A stretch of DNA of 64,000 bases from Gerris lacustris (GCA_951217055.1 OX578284.1:49148177-49212176), one strand, 5' to 3'; shown: positions 42,734-54,244, counted from the stretch's first letter. Notes: a model not told the origin generated them from the letters alone. Translations and numbers: made by a program.

Positions 42734-43192
42734 GAATTAATAAGGTGTAGGCATTAAATTATTACTAATTTAACTCATCAACTAATATACCTCTTAATAT
42801 TGGGGGGTTTTAATCGCAAGTTAATATTGTTAGAATTTAAAATATTTGTATAATTGTTCAAGCTAATGTATAATTTATATATACTTATACATAAGTTATT
42901 TAAAAAAATATATATATATATTTGTATCTGCAGTCTATTGTAATAAATTTTTAAGATCAGTATTGGCGCTCTCTTATGGAGACGGATTTTTTTAGTTTAA
43001 CCATGAGACTGCACAACTCTGTACGCTACATGAAAGTATTTTCACAACAAATTGTCATTGTTAATTATTTTTTTTAAAAATTCTTCAATTATTAGGATTC
43101 TATGTTACCTATAGTATAGTTTTACATAATACTCGTATATATTAGACATAATGCGAACTGATTAAATGATTTTGTGAATTTAGAAATAAAGA
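42734..43192. other. AT-rich stretch, nothing recognised
   Basis: A short TA run at 42908-42921 and no frames of note. Confidence 0.35.
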
Positions 43193-43224
43193 CTGACGAT
43201 GACCTTAAGAAGGGTCGAAACGTC
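43193..43224 (+). ncRNA. Hammerhead-ribozyme-like motif 4
   Basis: CTGACGA (perfect core), stem II GACC/GGTC, GAAA, then CGTC. Only two base pairs of a stem I can be formed from the flanks (GA/TC). It follows an AATAAAG sequence. Confidence 0.48.
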
Positions 43225-43439
43225 TCGAGAAAAAATGGAGTAATTCGTTCTTTTGTACACCTTATCATCCATCCACCATAGTAACATAATATTGATACGA
43301 GTTTAATTTAAGTCAACTCGTAAGAGTTAGTTCATTTTAATTTTAATGTATAGTTGGTATTTAATGTATTGTAGCTCTATTGTTATTTTTACTATAGTAA
43401 TGTATATAATTATGTCTATAGCTAGAGATTATAATAGTG

Positions 43440-43920
43440 AAAGCCAGAGCAAGCTTAGGGATGTTATCTTTTGGTCGACCCTTGACCCAAAACAGTGGCC
43501 AGGTTCAACCTATATAGAAGGTCTGCTGGCCAATGTTGTGGTTCAAGGTTCGACCTGATTAAGAGACTCTCCTTCAGTTGGTCTCTGCGCTTCAACGAGG
43601 CTAGTCAGCCAGGCGAAGTTTGTGTGAACGTGGACAGTGTAGCGACGCCTGTTCGGATTAAGGTCCGAGTCACGAGTAAGAGCCAACGAGAACGAGGGTC
43701 AATATAAGTGGGGCCTACTCTGCCAGGTCAGGAAAACTCGCCGTGACTCGGGTCCAGCTAGTAGGCTCAAACAGAGGATACGGTGTACCGGAGTCTATCC
43801 CAGGACCACAGTGTCAAGTAAGACCCCTGGAGGAATAAGGACCCCGACGCACGGCCCATGATACTGCACACCGCTCTGAAAGGCCGGCGACTCCGCACTC
43901 TACAGGTTTTGGGGAAAAAA
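43440..43920. other. GC-rich island of unknown identity
   Basis: About 480 bases are clearly richer in G and C than the flanks and include two overlapping 70-codon plus-strand frames (43346-43558, 43495-43707) with no recognised motif. It could be a retroelement LTR or a transcript end, but no second copy is present. Confidence 0.35.
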
Positions 43921-45719
43921 TATATTTTAGGTTAGGGGATCCCCGTCTTAGGGTTTATTTAATTAAAGTTAGTTTTAGTTTATAAGATGAGGTTTCTGTA
44001 CATATATCCCATGCCCGATAACCCCTTTCCTGATTTATTTATTTAATTAATTAATTTATTTATTTAACTTATATATTTTACATATTTATTTAGCTTATTT
44101 ATTTGCCTGTCCCATTCCCACTCACCCCATAACACTCTCCGTCCATTAAGTAACCCATACCCGCTAACCATGTCCCTATTCGTTTACCCCCTAAGTTATA
44201 GAATTTAATTATCATATTATTGAAGTAGTGCTACCATTTATTTATATTCATTATTTTATACCAACTGCTTACCTGAAAATATATTTAATTGTTAATTTAA
44301 ATGTAAGTGTTTTATTTTATTCTTAACCAGGACCCCTTGCGTTTAACCAATTCACCCACCCCTAGCGACCGACTGAGCAGGGCAATATTCAAAACCGTAA
44401 CAATATAAAATTAAATAAAGACGTTTATTTAAAAAAAAATCTCTTTTGTCTGGCGATAAAACCCTCCTTTCTACAAAAGTGAAAAATCATGAAAAAATGA
44501 TTCCTTACAATGGTTCTGACGATTTTTATACTAAAAAAAAAAATCTAAAATTTATTTAATTTCTCGCTAAACATCGCCTATATTGGAATACAAATTTAAA
44601 TTGCTCTTTCAATGTAATTTAATTTATATAGCAAATTCAAACACAATTTTGTTCTTCAAAACAATTATACCAGCCATGTTTGTCAAAAATTAAGCCCTCT
44701 GCGATTCAACAAATTCTCTACGCAGCCTAGCTCTAAATCATGCACAATGCGACCCCACACGTGCATGTGAATAATTTGAAAACCCAGTTAGATTCAGAGT
44801 ACGATGGATTCCAATCGGCCTGTATTGGTATCCTCTGCGTGAAAAACGCTCGAAGTGTACAATAGTCCTTTTACCCAATTCAAAACAATGAAACTGCTCG
44901 GGGCAATTTTGATGCGAGCTTTGAAAAGTGATTTAAAAATATAACTCACCGTCGAATTGAGCCGTTTGAAATATGCCGTATTTCATTTATCGTAACACAA
45001 TGTCACTAACAGATATTGCTAGTGAAAAATCATCTTATAGTCGGTAATAATTTTAAGATAAAAAGAACTTGTTATATACTACGTTTTTAAATTTTCTGTT
45101 GAATCGTATGTAATGTTGATAATATAATTTTTATTGTTATATAATATATAATGTTAGTGAAAAAAAAATAGTTCCGAATTTATTTACTTCACACAAATGA
45201 CAACCATCTAGAGAGCTGATCTTAAACCTATAAAAGGACAAATCTTTGTACAACGGATCTCCCCAACACCAAATCTAAAGCGTGCCATCGATATATTTGA
45301 AATAATATAATCGATAAATAATATAATCGATATTTCCTGTTTTGCTGTCATTCAATGTTTATCTATCACAAATTTGATACCCGTCAAAATGAAAATTGCA
45401 AATACTATGGGATATGTCAAAACAAATAAAATAACTTGCGGATTTTTTCCGAACTAACTTTCCGTACAGCAAAATGTGCTGAAAACCAATAAAATTCTGC
45501 TGAAAGATGGCTAAAAGTATTCAAATAATGCATTGTCATCGTGTTCTGAGCTATGCTAAAAGTTTCAAATGTCTAGCTATTTGGGAAGTTAGTTAGAAAT
45601 CGATTGCCAGATTTGTACCGGACAAACAAACAAACAAACAAGAAAGCAAGCTAATAAAAACGTAGTAAAAATAAGCCCTAATAACAATTTTTCTATTATT
45701 TATAATGAAATTATTTTCA
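43921..45719. other. No gene recognised
   Basis: Contains a TTTATTTA-rich patch at 44025-44110, otherwise ordinary AT-rich sequence. A CAAACAAACAAACAAAC run is at 45626-45642. Confidence 0.35.
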
Positions 45720-45915
45720 TCCGGTACTTCTTTAGATTGTTACCCCCCTATGCTTTTTAGACTATAAATGACTTTGACTCAATAATTATTAAGAAAAAGG
45801 GATGCTTAGTCCAATGTACTTTAGAACAAAGGAATATCACACTTCTGTTTTTATAAAGGGAATTAACAGTCTAAAGAACATTCCGTACACCTTCTTTAGA
45901 TTGTTGCTCCCCTCA
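45720..45915. mobile_element. Family J MITE, copy 1
   Basis: Starts GGTACTTCTTTAGATTGTTA and contains the same word again near 45893. The body shares 'gggatgcttagtccaatgtac' and 'atatcacacttctgtttttat' in opposite orientation with 55800-55957. Noncoding. Confidence 0.65.
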
Positions 45916-45924
45916 CTACTAGTC

Positions 45925-46255
45925 CTAGTCCTGTTCTCTCACTATTCGGCTCTGTACTACAATCATCCTCTTTAACTATCAACTCATCATGATTAACTAT
46001 TTTCTCAACATTCAATACATATTTATTGCAAGACGCTCGCTTCAATGAGAAAAAAAAAGTTTTTCTTTTAATTTTGTCTTAACACCACTAAGTACAAATA
46101 GCTTTACTTTTAATTTTGTCCCTTTTCTAACTCTACCATGTATAAGTAGTTAGCATCGTATACTTAGCAGTGTGATTTTATAATTTATTTTAATGATAAG
46201 CGCTTGGAACTTCGTTCCTACTGGTTGTCTTGCGACACCAAACGTATTTTTATTT
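45925..46255 (+). mobile_element. Family C fragment, copy 2 (3' part)
   Basis: Matches the right half of the copy at 48588-49495: 'atcctctttaactat', 'gacgctcgcttcaa', 'ctaactctaccatgtata' and the terminal 'gaacttcgttcctac'. The 5' half is missing. Confidence 0.6.
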
Positions 46256-46714
46256 ATAACTGTTCCCAGTCCATGAAGTATACAAACAATAATCCTAACT
46301 TTATTAAGATAAAAAGTATTTATTAATGGTGTCTACCAGCATGTAAAAATAACTCCAGGGAACCAGAGGTTTTTTCCTAGAATATCTCGTTCCTCGAATT
46401 AGGGAAATGCTTTGACCGGACATAAATAAAACCATCCTTCATATCTTTACTCTATTTTTTCCCGGAAAAATAGTGCTCCTACACTTTTCCTACAATACCT
46501 TTTCACATCGGAATAAAAAAAAAAAAAATCAAATGGATTGCCTATAAATAAAACGAAACCTGAGTTGGATGTGGACTGGAAAACGTAATACTTCTCTCCT
46601 GAGCGTTGCAAGTTAATTAAACATTGTTGTCAAGATACAGGTGCCAAATCATAAATGATCATAGTTCGAGACCGATTCCTATTCCAGTTAAGACATGAGG
46701 AAAAAAGAAGAAAA

Positions 46715-46787
<73 letters not shown>

Positions 46788-47904
46788 TTATATTATTATA
46801 TTTATATTCAAACTGGAAATAAAGGCTTATTATTATTATTATAAGAATTTGGGCTACTTATCACATCTTCTTAAGTTTTTATTAATCGTCTATGTTTAAG
46901 AGTTAAACGATATTTTATACAACCAGAATAAAATAGTATACATGCGGTAATACAAAGAGTTCATTAACAAATTTAACAAAGCTTTGTTAGCAAACTACGA
47001 TGTGTTATATCTCACTGCATACATTTATAAATATAAATACATATTTAAAAAAATAATTCATGTGTATGTTTTTTATTGATTCTTGCCATTAATTTAATTC
47101 AAATCATTATATTATACAGGATGTTCCAAAAAGATTCAGCCAATTTTAATAGGCTTCAGATAAATCTTGAACCTGTAGACTGTAGTGAACGAACAACTAA
47201 CAACCTGCAAACGGGATTCTCAAGTTATTTTAGGAACATTTATAAAATTGGAGGCTGAACATTGAACATTTTTAAATATTTTTTGCAAAAACTAAATGCA
47301 ATTGCTAAAATTGGACCAATAAATATGATTTTTTGAAAGCAGATGAATCTTTTTGACACCCTCCACACTTTGATTTTAGAATTTTTATCTTATGGACTCT
47401 AAACACCCAAAACATTGTAGCATTCCTTTTTTTGAGAACTACATAATTTAACCTGAATATTTTATTAACAAGAAAAGGATAAGAAGAGGAAGTTTAATTG
47501 TACTTAGAACGGATATTATCTCCTAAGGATCCGGCCAATAAAGTAGACTAGAATGAAAATTGTGTCTTAAGGAAATCCTGTTTTTAGTAAAAGCTTGGTT
47601 TAGAGTTTAGAGGAATGCTTGAGGAAGCTCTTAGTATAAGGAGTCTGTAGTCTACACAAAGCTTACTTGTATATACTCCTAACTCTAGTTACTCCCTTAA
47701 AAAGAAAAGGATTATAATTATCCTTTTTAAAATTCAGACTAAACACAGTCTGAGGACTAACATATTCACTATCAGCTAAAAAATCAGTTATTTCGACAAA
47801 ATCATTGGCAAATAATAAAATTACCTTCTCTTATTCCCACTTAGTTCTTTACAGAGAGCTTAATTTGATGTTATTATTAAAATAAAAACTACTCCTACAA
47901 TTTT
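46256..47904. other. No gene; AT microsatellite
   Basis: (AT)n at 46717-46782 is followed by a decayed TATTAT run. The 60-codon frames at 46714 and 47076 are a microsatellite artefact and an unrecognised frame, respectively. Confidence 0.4.
46717..46782. repeat. (AT)n microsatellite, 66 bp
   Basis: Alternating AT, then TATTATATTTATATTAT decay. Confidence 0.97.
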
Positions 47905-48290
47905 AATGAAATTTGAATGGTAGGTCATACATATCCTATTCTTGGTGCTATATAAGTTTCAACCCTCTGCGCTTATTTGTTTCTCTTCCATAATATGCAC
48001 AAACATACATTAATTTACATCTATATCTTCAAAAGTACTCATTTGATTTTTATGAAATTTGGATGGTTTGTCGAAAGTGCCGTCGGATAGCCCCATTAAT
48101 TTCAATTGTCTGTGATCTTTACGATTTTGCTAAATTGATACTCCAATTCATGTAAAATATCAAAACAAATTTGACAGATTTAAAAAAAAGGGGGGGGAAT
48201 ATAATAAATTTGACAATAATAGGTTGTAAATCATTAAATTATACAAAATTGGACACGAAGAACACATATTATGAGCTACATTAATTGGCA
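47905..48290 (-). mobile_element. Family A fragment
   Basis: In minus orientation it carries the interior module ('tatgcacaaacatacattaa') and, at about 48262-48285, the family left-end phrase (CTGCCAATTAATGTAGCTCA on the minus strand). The hairpin end is missing. A G8 run is present at 48191-48198. Confidence 0.6.
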
Positions 48291-48489
48291 GAAATTTTTA
48301 ACTTAAAATAAAAGGAAATAACTGCTCAACGGACACTTCCTATAGTTATTATACAATTTAACCTTCAAATATAACTTTGTTTCGAATTTCCTACTAGTGC
48401 TCTTATATTCGCACCGATGCGATGTTAAAAAATGAAAAGTAGTCATGTGAATAACAAAATAATAGTAATAAAACAAAGCTGTGTCTTAA

Positions 48490-49573
48490 AGCGGCCCGCA
48501 CACGATCAATAGTATTGTCAATAATATTATTGAAAATACTGTAGTCAATATGCAATTCAATAACAAATTTTCATCAATACTGTTTTTGGAACGAAGTTCC
48601 TTAAGGCACGTTCTGGAGCCCGGGAGTGAATCCAAAATCACGTCACAATATAACCGTCACAAAATCACCGTCACAAAATCTACCGATGGCGATAACTGGA
48701 GTAAAAGTTGACCGACTTAGTTGAAATTTGGTACACATGTTCATTTTACCAATGTCCGGGACATGTTCGTTGGACAATGTTATCCGCCTAAGCGTTCACG
48801 CGCAACGCTCGCGTAAACGTACGCTTCGAATTTAAAATTGGAATTTTTGGACGGGAAAAAATTCTAACTTCATCTATTTAATGAGACAAACAACTTTTAT
48901 AAAATACTTTTTTTTATTAAAACGAACACCGACACTACTATGAAGTGATAAAGATCGCTAAATTTATTAAAGCGGACCAAACCGATTAAAATAAAGAAAA
49001 CAACGTTTTTACCGATATCTTACGTTCTAACGGAAAGATTTAAATGAAACTTTGTATACATCACCTACAGTACAATTGAAACAAGCATATAACATTTCAA
49101 CCTGATACAAGCAGAAGTTTTTGTGAGTTAATGATTATATTTTTTATTTTAATATTTTAATTGGAGTAATATGCCGACGGGGCCTGGGAGGACAGTTCTT
49201 TTTCGTTCTACAACCATCTGCTTTAACTATAACTTTATCATTAACTTTTTTCTCAATATGCAATACATTATTTATTGAAAGACGCTCGCTTCAAAGATAA
49301 TAAAAAGATTTTCATTTAATTTTGCCTTAACTCCGCTAGTTCAAATAGTTAGTTACTTTTAATTCTGTCTCTTTTCTAACTCCACCATGTATACGTAGTT
49401 ATTACAGCGATTTTATCATTTATATTTTATGAAAAGCGTAAGGAACTTCGTTCCTACCGGATGTCCCACGACATCACACGTTTTTTTTTTTTTTTTTATA
49501 TCAATACCAACTCCGTACACGATCTATAGTATTGATTGACTACTACACTATTGACCGTGTCCGGGACGCTTAA
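48490..49573. mobile_element. MITE interrupted by a family C element
   Basis: The outer ends are inverted repeats: 'cccgcacacgatcaatagtat' left versus the complement of 'actattgaccgtgtccggg' right, with the 'caatact' context on both sides of the insert. Removing 48588-49495 leaves about 175 bp of a small inverted-repeat element. This is a clear nesting event. Confidence 0.65.
48588..49495 (+). mobile_element. Family C repeat, fullest copy
   Basis: About 908 bp, from TTTTTGGAACGAAGTTCCTT to the 'gaacttcgttcctaccggatgtccc' end plus a T-rich tail. Each end carries an inverted GGAAC(G/T)...GTTCC word. Internal landmarks: 'aaatttggtacacatgttcat', GCGCAACGCTCGCG, and 'ctccaccatgtata'. No protein frame. 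Its centre shares a block with the family A copies at 12.7 and 50.25 kb, so the two families have exchanged or captured sequence. Confidence 0.65.
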
Positions 49574-49639
49574 TGTGTTCAGAATATGTATATTTTTTCG
49601 GCCCTTTATATTTAATTAACATTATTTCGACAATTTGGA

Positions 49640-49995
49640 TGGGGGAGAATAGAATTAAATTACCATCAAAACATTAATTAAAAATCCGTCCGAAACAACT
49701 CATAATAACCTTCTCATATACTAATACTAATTACTACATAATTATGTGGTTCAGTGTGATTTGTTAGTTGTTCGAAGTTTTCGTGGTTACATAAAATTAT
49801 TATTGAACGTAATATAAGACAGAAATACGTTTCAGCAATCAGAGAAACATTTTTGATCCCGTGTCTGTCGTTCAATTTTTACAAACCAAGATATCTTAAA
49901 AACTACTCAACCGATTTTAATTACATTTTGTGCGGTAGGTCATAATTAGGCAATTGTTAGTCTCATATAAGTTTCAACCATCTTCTCCATTTTGC
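49640..49995. repeat. Decayed repeat fragments
   Basis: 49681-49800 resembles 1081-1200. 49820-49985 resembles the hairpin-proximal part of the palindrome at 31414 ('gtgtctgtcgttcaatttt', 'ggtaggtcataattaggc'). No complete element. Confidence 0.45.
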
Positions 49996-50733
49996 TTCCG
50001 AGCTTACAGAAGGTAACGGAAGCATTGTGTTCACTTTTGAGAACGAAAAACTTTTATGTCTCCGATTTTAAAAATTCCAAGACAGAAATCCGTTTCAGAC
50101 ATCAGGGAACATTTTTGGTCTCGTGTCTGTCTGTCTGTCGGTCTGTGTGTCCGCGAATTATGAAACGTGCGACGATAACTTGAGTAAATGTAGACCGATT
50201 TTGATGAAATTTGGTAGACATGTTCATTTTACCAATGCTCAGGAGGAGTTCGTTGGACAGCATTTTCCGTCCAAGCGTCCACGCGCAACGCTCGCGTAAA
50301 CGTGAACTTCAAATTTAAATTTGGAATTTTAGGTCGGGAAAAAATCTCACTTCATCTATTGAATGTGACTAACCTTTTTTACAAATACTATTTTTTAGTA
50401 AAACCAACAGCGACACCGCTATGAAGTGTTAAAGATCGCTAAAACTAATAATAGTTTTTACGAAATAAACAATATAACAATAAAGTAATATAACAATAAT
50501 GTTAACAGTGGCGTAGAGACAGGGTAGGTTTAAATCTTGCACCTTAATTTCTATAAATCGAGCACTGATAAAGAGTATTAACCCCCCCCCCCCCCCCCCC
50601 CCTTAGTGGAGGTGCCGAGCCACCCCCGTCAAGAATGAATTCCTACGCCACTGATGTTAATGTTAATGTAACAATAAAGTACATGATAGGATGCGAGGAA
50701 GCCATGTGCCACACTAATTGGCAGTCTATTTTT
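49996..50733 (-). mobile_element. Family A repeat, full copy with nested hAT-like MITE
   Basis: On the plus strand it opens with the terminal hairpin (GCTTCCGAGCTTAC...GGAAGC, 49996-50024). It closes with 'gataggatgcgaggaagc' and the complement of the ACTGCCAATTAGTGTGGCAC end at about 50733. Removing the nested MITE and its duplication leaves about 585 bp, close to the other full copies. The interior is the GCGCAACGCTCGCG type, as in 12428-13024. A CTGTCTGTCTGTCGGTCTG tract lies at 50126-50144. Confidence 0.75.
50506..50653. mobile_element. 148-bp hAT-like MITE
   Basis: Terminal inverted repeats CAGTGGCGTAG/CTACGCCACTG, flanked by ATGTTAA on both sides (50499-50505 and 50654-50660). Seven matching bases is one short of the 8-bp hAT signature, so assignment to hAT is likely but not proven. 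A C21 run (50582-50602) lies inside. Confidence 0.8.
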
Positions 50734-51249
50734 TTTTTCTTTTAAGTGCGCACAAACATACATTTATTACATCTATATCTTAAGGTCTGTAATAGTTGTT
50801 TTATTTATAATTCTGAAATCTACGAAGTTGATTATTTTTACTATTTTATAAAGAGAGCCTTGCGAAATTGATTGTTTTTTTTTTTTAAATAAAAATAATT
50901 ATTTTAAAACTGCTGAGCAATATAGTTTAAGTGGAAAATATATTTGTTTCCCACCTCCTTATTGGATAAATTCATTTATCATTCAGTTAAAAGGGAACAA
51001 TTGTGTTTGAGATTTTGTCTCGGATCTGTTTCAGTATTCATTTGATTGGAAGTTTAAATTGCTGAATGAAATTGCACCGGTTCACAAGCGGAGAGAGAAT
51101 TCACTAATTAATAACTGAACAAACCATCTATCCTCGCTTTCCCGTCTCTTTCACTAAAACAAGGAAAACCTTACCGTTCCAAAACTTGTTCCACGAAAAC
51201 TGCTTTCACAAAAGCCACTGTTGGTCGGCAATTTACACTCTGTGTAATA
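50734..51249. other. Mostly unrecognised; small family A scrap
   Basis: 50745-50790 repeats the family A phrase 'gcgcacaaacatacattta' in minus orientation. The rest has no identity. Confidence 0.4.
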
Positions 51250-51510
51250 GGAATTATTTTTGACAACTGAGGTTATGGTTTCAAAGGTTAGGATATATTA
51301 ATTATTGGCCTTAATAATATATTCATTTATTAATTATTAATTCCACGTAATTGAAATTATTTCGGACAACTGAGGTAATAAATTCAAGGGTTGGAATATA
51401 TTAATTGTTAACATTAATAATACATAATTTATTAATAATTAATTCCACGTAATTAAAATTATTTTAGACAACACAGGTAATGGATTTAAGGGTTAGAATA
51501 AATTAATTAT
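51250..51510. repeat. Tandem repeat, period about 103-112 bp, 2.5 copies
   Basis: The phrase 'acaactgaggt(t)at' with 'attaattccacgtaatt' recurs at about 51262, 51365 and 51477 with moderate divergence. Noncoding. Confidence 0.7.
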
Positions 51511-51569
51511 TAACCTATATACAGTTTAGCATCCTTTAGGACCCTCTTTTTTAAAATACCGCATAGTTA

Positions 51570-52042
51570 TAAAAAACTACGAAATTTCCAAAAAGTGGTA
51601 TCTTTACTTTTGGTCGAAGAATGTCCAGGAATTTTTTTCTGATTTTTTGCACTTTACATAAGCGAGATAGATGGGAGGGGGGGGGGGGGGGGGGGACACG
51701 TTTCACACCCACTTCAAACTTGCCTACGCTAGCCCTATCAAAGTTTTAACCAAAGAATTATATATTTTTGTAATCAGCTCGACGTACCCTTTCATATGAT
51801 ACCCCTCAGGGTGTGGAAAAAAAAAAAAAAAAAAATGTAACCTTCAGTTTATTACCCTAATTTTTTTGAAAAAAAAAATTTTTTTAATCACTATATTTTT
51901 AAAATATGTGGGTAGGTACAAGACGCATACATGCCAAATTTCAAAGTGACCGGAGGAAAGGTGTAACCGTAAGAGCAGGCGAGAGGACGGACGGACAGAC
52001 ACACGCAGAAAATATAAGGGTCCTTGGTCTGGCTACGGACCC
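51570..52042 (+). mobile_element. Family B MITE, copy 2 (5' truncated)
   Basis: Aligns with 11880-12292 from the 'cgaaatttcc' block onward and ends GGCTACGGACCC at 52042. The G tract here is 19 long (51677-51695). The left hairpin and GGGTCCGTAGG start are absent. Confidence 0.7.
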
Positions 52043-52184
52043 TAAAAACAATTATAACGATTTGGTAACATATAACTAGAATTTAAAATTTTTAAAAATT
52101 GATCACAGATAGATAGTATTAAGTAAACATTTATCGCTATCGCAGTGATGTTCACTTATTACCTCTATTGTGCAATTATAAGGC

Positions 52185-52213
52185 TTGAAAATGGTCGGCC
52201 AGGCCGAAACGTT
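52185..52213 (+). ncRNA. Hammerhead-ribozyme-like motif 5 (decayed)
   Basis: TTGAAAA replaces CUGANGA. Stem II GGTC/GGCC (with a wobble) and GAAACGTT are retained. Listed as a relative of motifs 1 and 4, not as a ribozyme. Confidence 0.3.
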
Positions 52214-52499
52214 GCCGTAAAGAATGAAGTAAAGTAATTTAATTTATTTTCCATGAACCTTAAAAGGATCCACTCCTTAACATAACATTAAATTAATTCT
52301 CTTCTTTAGGTCATAAAGGATGCTAAACTCTCTTGGCTAAATTTAATTACATGATGTGTGCACTATTCTACCGCAAGAACTTAATTTGTCTACGTCGAAG
52401 TATTGCTAATATCTTAGCCCACTAGTCAACAATTACTTAAAAGTAATTTGCTAATAACAAACCATGTCATGTCGCTTCGGACAGAGAAAATATATTCTC

Positions 52500-52580
52500 C
52501 AGCGTAGCTTAATTGATAGAGTAGTGGAGGCGAAATCTAAAAATCCGCGCTTAAGTCCCAGCAGTGGATTGTATTTTTCT
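52500..52580 (+). repeat. tRNA-derived SINE head
   Basis: GCGTAGCTTAATTGATAGAG fits a tRNA D-arm/A box, and GCGCTTAAGTCCCAGC about 35 bases later fits a B box. The anticodon-arm pairing is poor and a T/A-rich tail follows, so this is a SINE head or tRNA pseudogene rather than a working tRNA. Confidence 0.5.
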
Positions 52581-52689
52581 ATATTAATAACTGTTGGTGT
52601 TGGATTAATTCCCGCTATAATGAGGCAAAATTCAAACTTTTTTCCGTATTCCAATTCTCTCCGTAGTGGAAACAGTTTTAAATAGTCTT

Positions 52690-53385
52690 TAAAAATACGA
52701 GGTATTTATTTTTATTTTATTTTTTTTTAAACTTTCTGGTATAAGCAGTATAGTAAAAAGTAAAGTAAATATATTTTTCAACGAAGCATACAGCTTTATA
52801 CAAAGGGGTGTACATAGGTAACAAAACAAATTCTCCATCTTATATCTAAATATAAATTATAAATCAATGCAAAAATTACAAATTTCTACATAGTTTAATT
52901 TCTTTTCGTAAAATAATTTATATTTATCTATTATTTAATATTATTATTCATTGGTTATAAATAATTTTATCTCCAGTAGGGGAAAAAAGTTATGATTTTG
53001 AATTAGTTTAGAGCGACTAAAACAGGTCTTTTCATCCCTGAACTCAAAAAGGGGTAGGGCAAAAAAGTAAAGATTGCAACTTAATTGTTTTATAAATAGT
53101 AGAAAATGAGTGGCAAATATAATGAAGATGTTGAAATCAGGTTGGCGGCACTGCTCTTTTTTGACCATGTTTGTCTTTGTTTCATTGTTTATAACCTGCA
53201 TCTAAATAACCTTCTATTTGAGTTTAATTCCAATTCTTATTTGTTTTTAATATTGAATCTCTTATAATCTGCTATTAAAAGTGCTAATAATTATTGTTAT
53301 TTATTAAAATAATAAATAAAAACTGTGCAATGGACTAAAATGTGTATTTTCTTCCTACTGGAGATAAAATATTGTATGTACCTCG
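52690..53385. other. AT-rich stretch, nothing recognised
   Basis: An 85-codon minus-strand frame (52944-53201) includes a hydrophobic run but no recognised motif. Confidence 0.35.
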
Positions 53386-53548
53386 TAAGTAAAGTGCCAT
53401 TATTCCCCTCGCGATAATTATCTCCCTCGGCTGCGCCTCGGGAATTACAGTCTAATTCCCTCGGCTTCTCCTCGGGAACGATGGTTCCTTCGGCTTCGCC
53501 TCAAGAACCAACTTTTTCGCTCAGGGAATAATGACTTACTTTACTCCC
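53386..53548. repeat. Nested hairpin cluster with CCTCGGCTTCGCCTCGGG-type stems
   Basis: An outer inverted repeat (AGTAAAGTGCCATTATTCCC with GGGAATAATGACTTACTTTA) encloses three GC-rich hairpins in a row: CCCTCGG...GCCTCGGG, TCCCTCGG...CTCGGGA and GTTCCTTCGG...CCTCAAGAAC. Each is 20-30 bases. The unit is compact, self-complementary at two scales and noncoding. Confidence 0.8.
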
Positions 53549-54244
53549 TAGGTGCATAAATAACTATTATTTTCAGCATATTGAAAATAAAATAAAAAAT
53601 ACTAACTGCCTGTTTATTAATTATTATTGGGGTCAATATGGATACTAAATTTGTGTTTTCTGACCATTCCTCGAAGATAAAGTTAAGAGCAAAGTGAGCT
53701 TCCCTGAGCGACTTATATCGGGCATCTTATCATGATACGATCCAGTGTTTCCTCTTGTTGCATATTATAAATTGTAAATAGTTGATCTGTATGTATTATG
53801 TATAAATTCCCTCAGAACAATTTTGATAGAGTTTGTAAGCAGTATAATAGTAATTAATGAAACTAAATTATTGTAAAAGTGAAAATATTTGAATCGAATA
53901 TTAGTCTAAAAATTAGAGAATAATAGATGTTTAGGAACAATGTAATACATGTCGTTATTTTCTTTTATCCCTGAACTATGATAAACTTCGTCAGGGTACA
54001 TTTCTATGAAATTGCACGATTTGGCGCCGATCCAAGACCCCTGCATCCGGTTCTCTATTGCTAGTATTCGTCCTAAATTGCTTATTAAACCTATTCTTGG
54101 GGCTATCCTTTATTTTATTTATCTATAATTAACAATAGTTATAGCTAACTATTGTACTTAAATCTTTGTACACCCTTTTGTATGATTATATGTTATACAT
54201 TGGACTTTCATAATAGCGGACAACCCTTAGCCCCAATTAGTCCA
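53549..54244. other. AT-rich stretch, nothing recognised
   Basis: No frame or repeat match. Confidence 0.35.

Larger units (their letters stand above)
51523..52329. mobile_element. Inverted-repeat element containing a family B copy
   Basis: 21-bp terminal inverted repeats, AGTTTAGCATCCTTTAGGAC and onward (51523-51543) versus the complement at 52309-52329, 20 of 21 matching. Inside lie a family B copy (to 52042) and a hammerhead-like motif at 52185. No transposase. Confidence 0.7.

Noticed and set aside
43440..44450. Solo LTR of a gypsy or BEL element
   Set aside because: The composition and an AATAAAG near the end are suggestive, but no TG...CA ends, target duplication or second copy were found.
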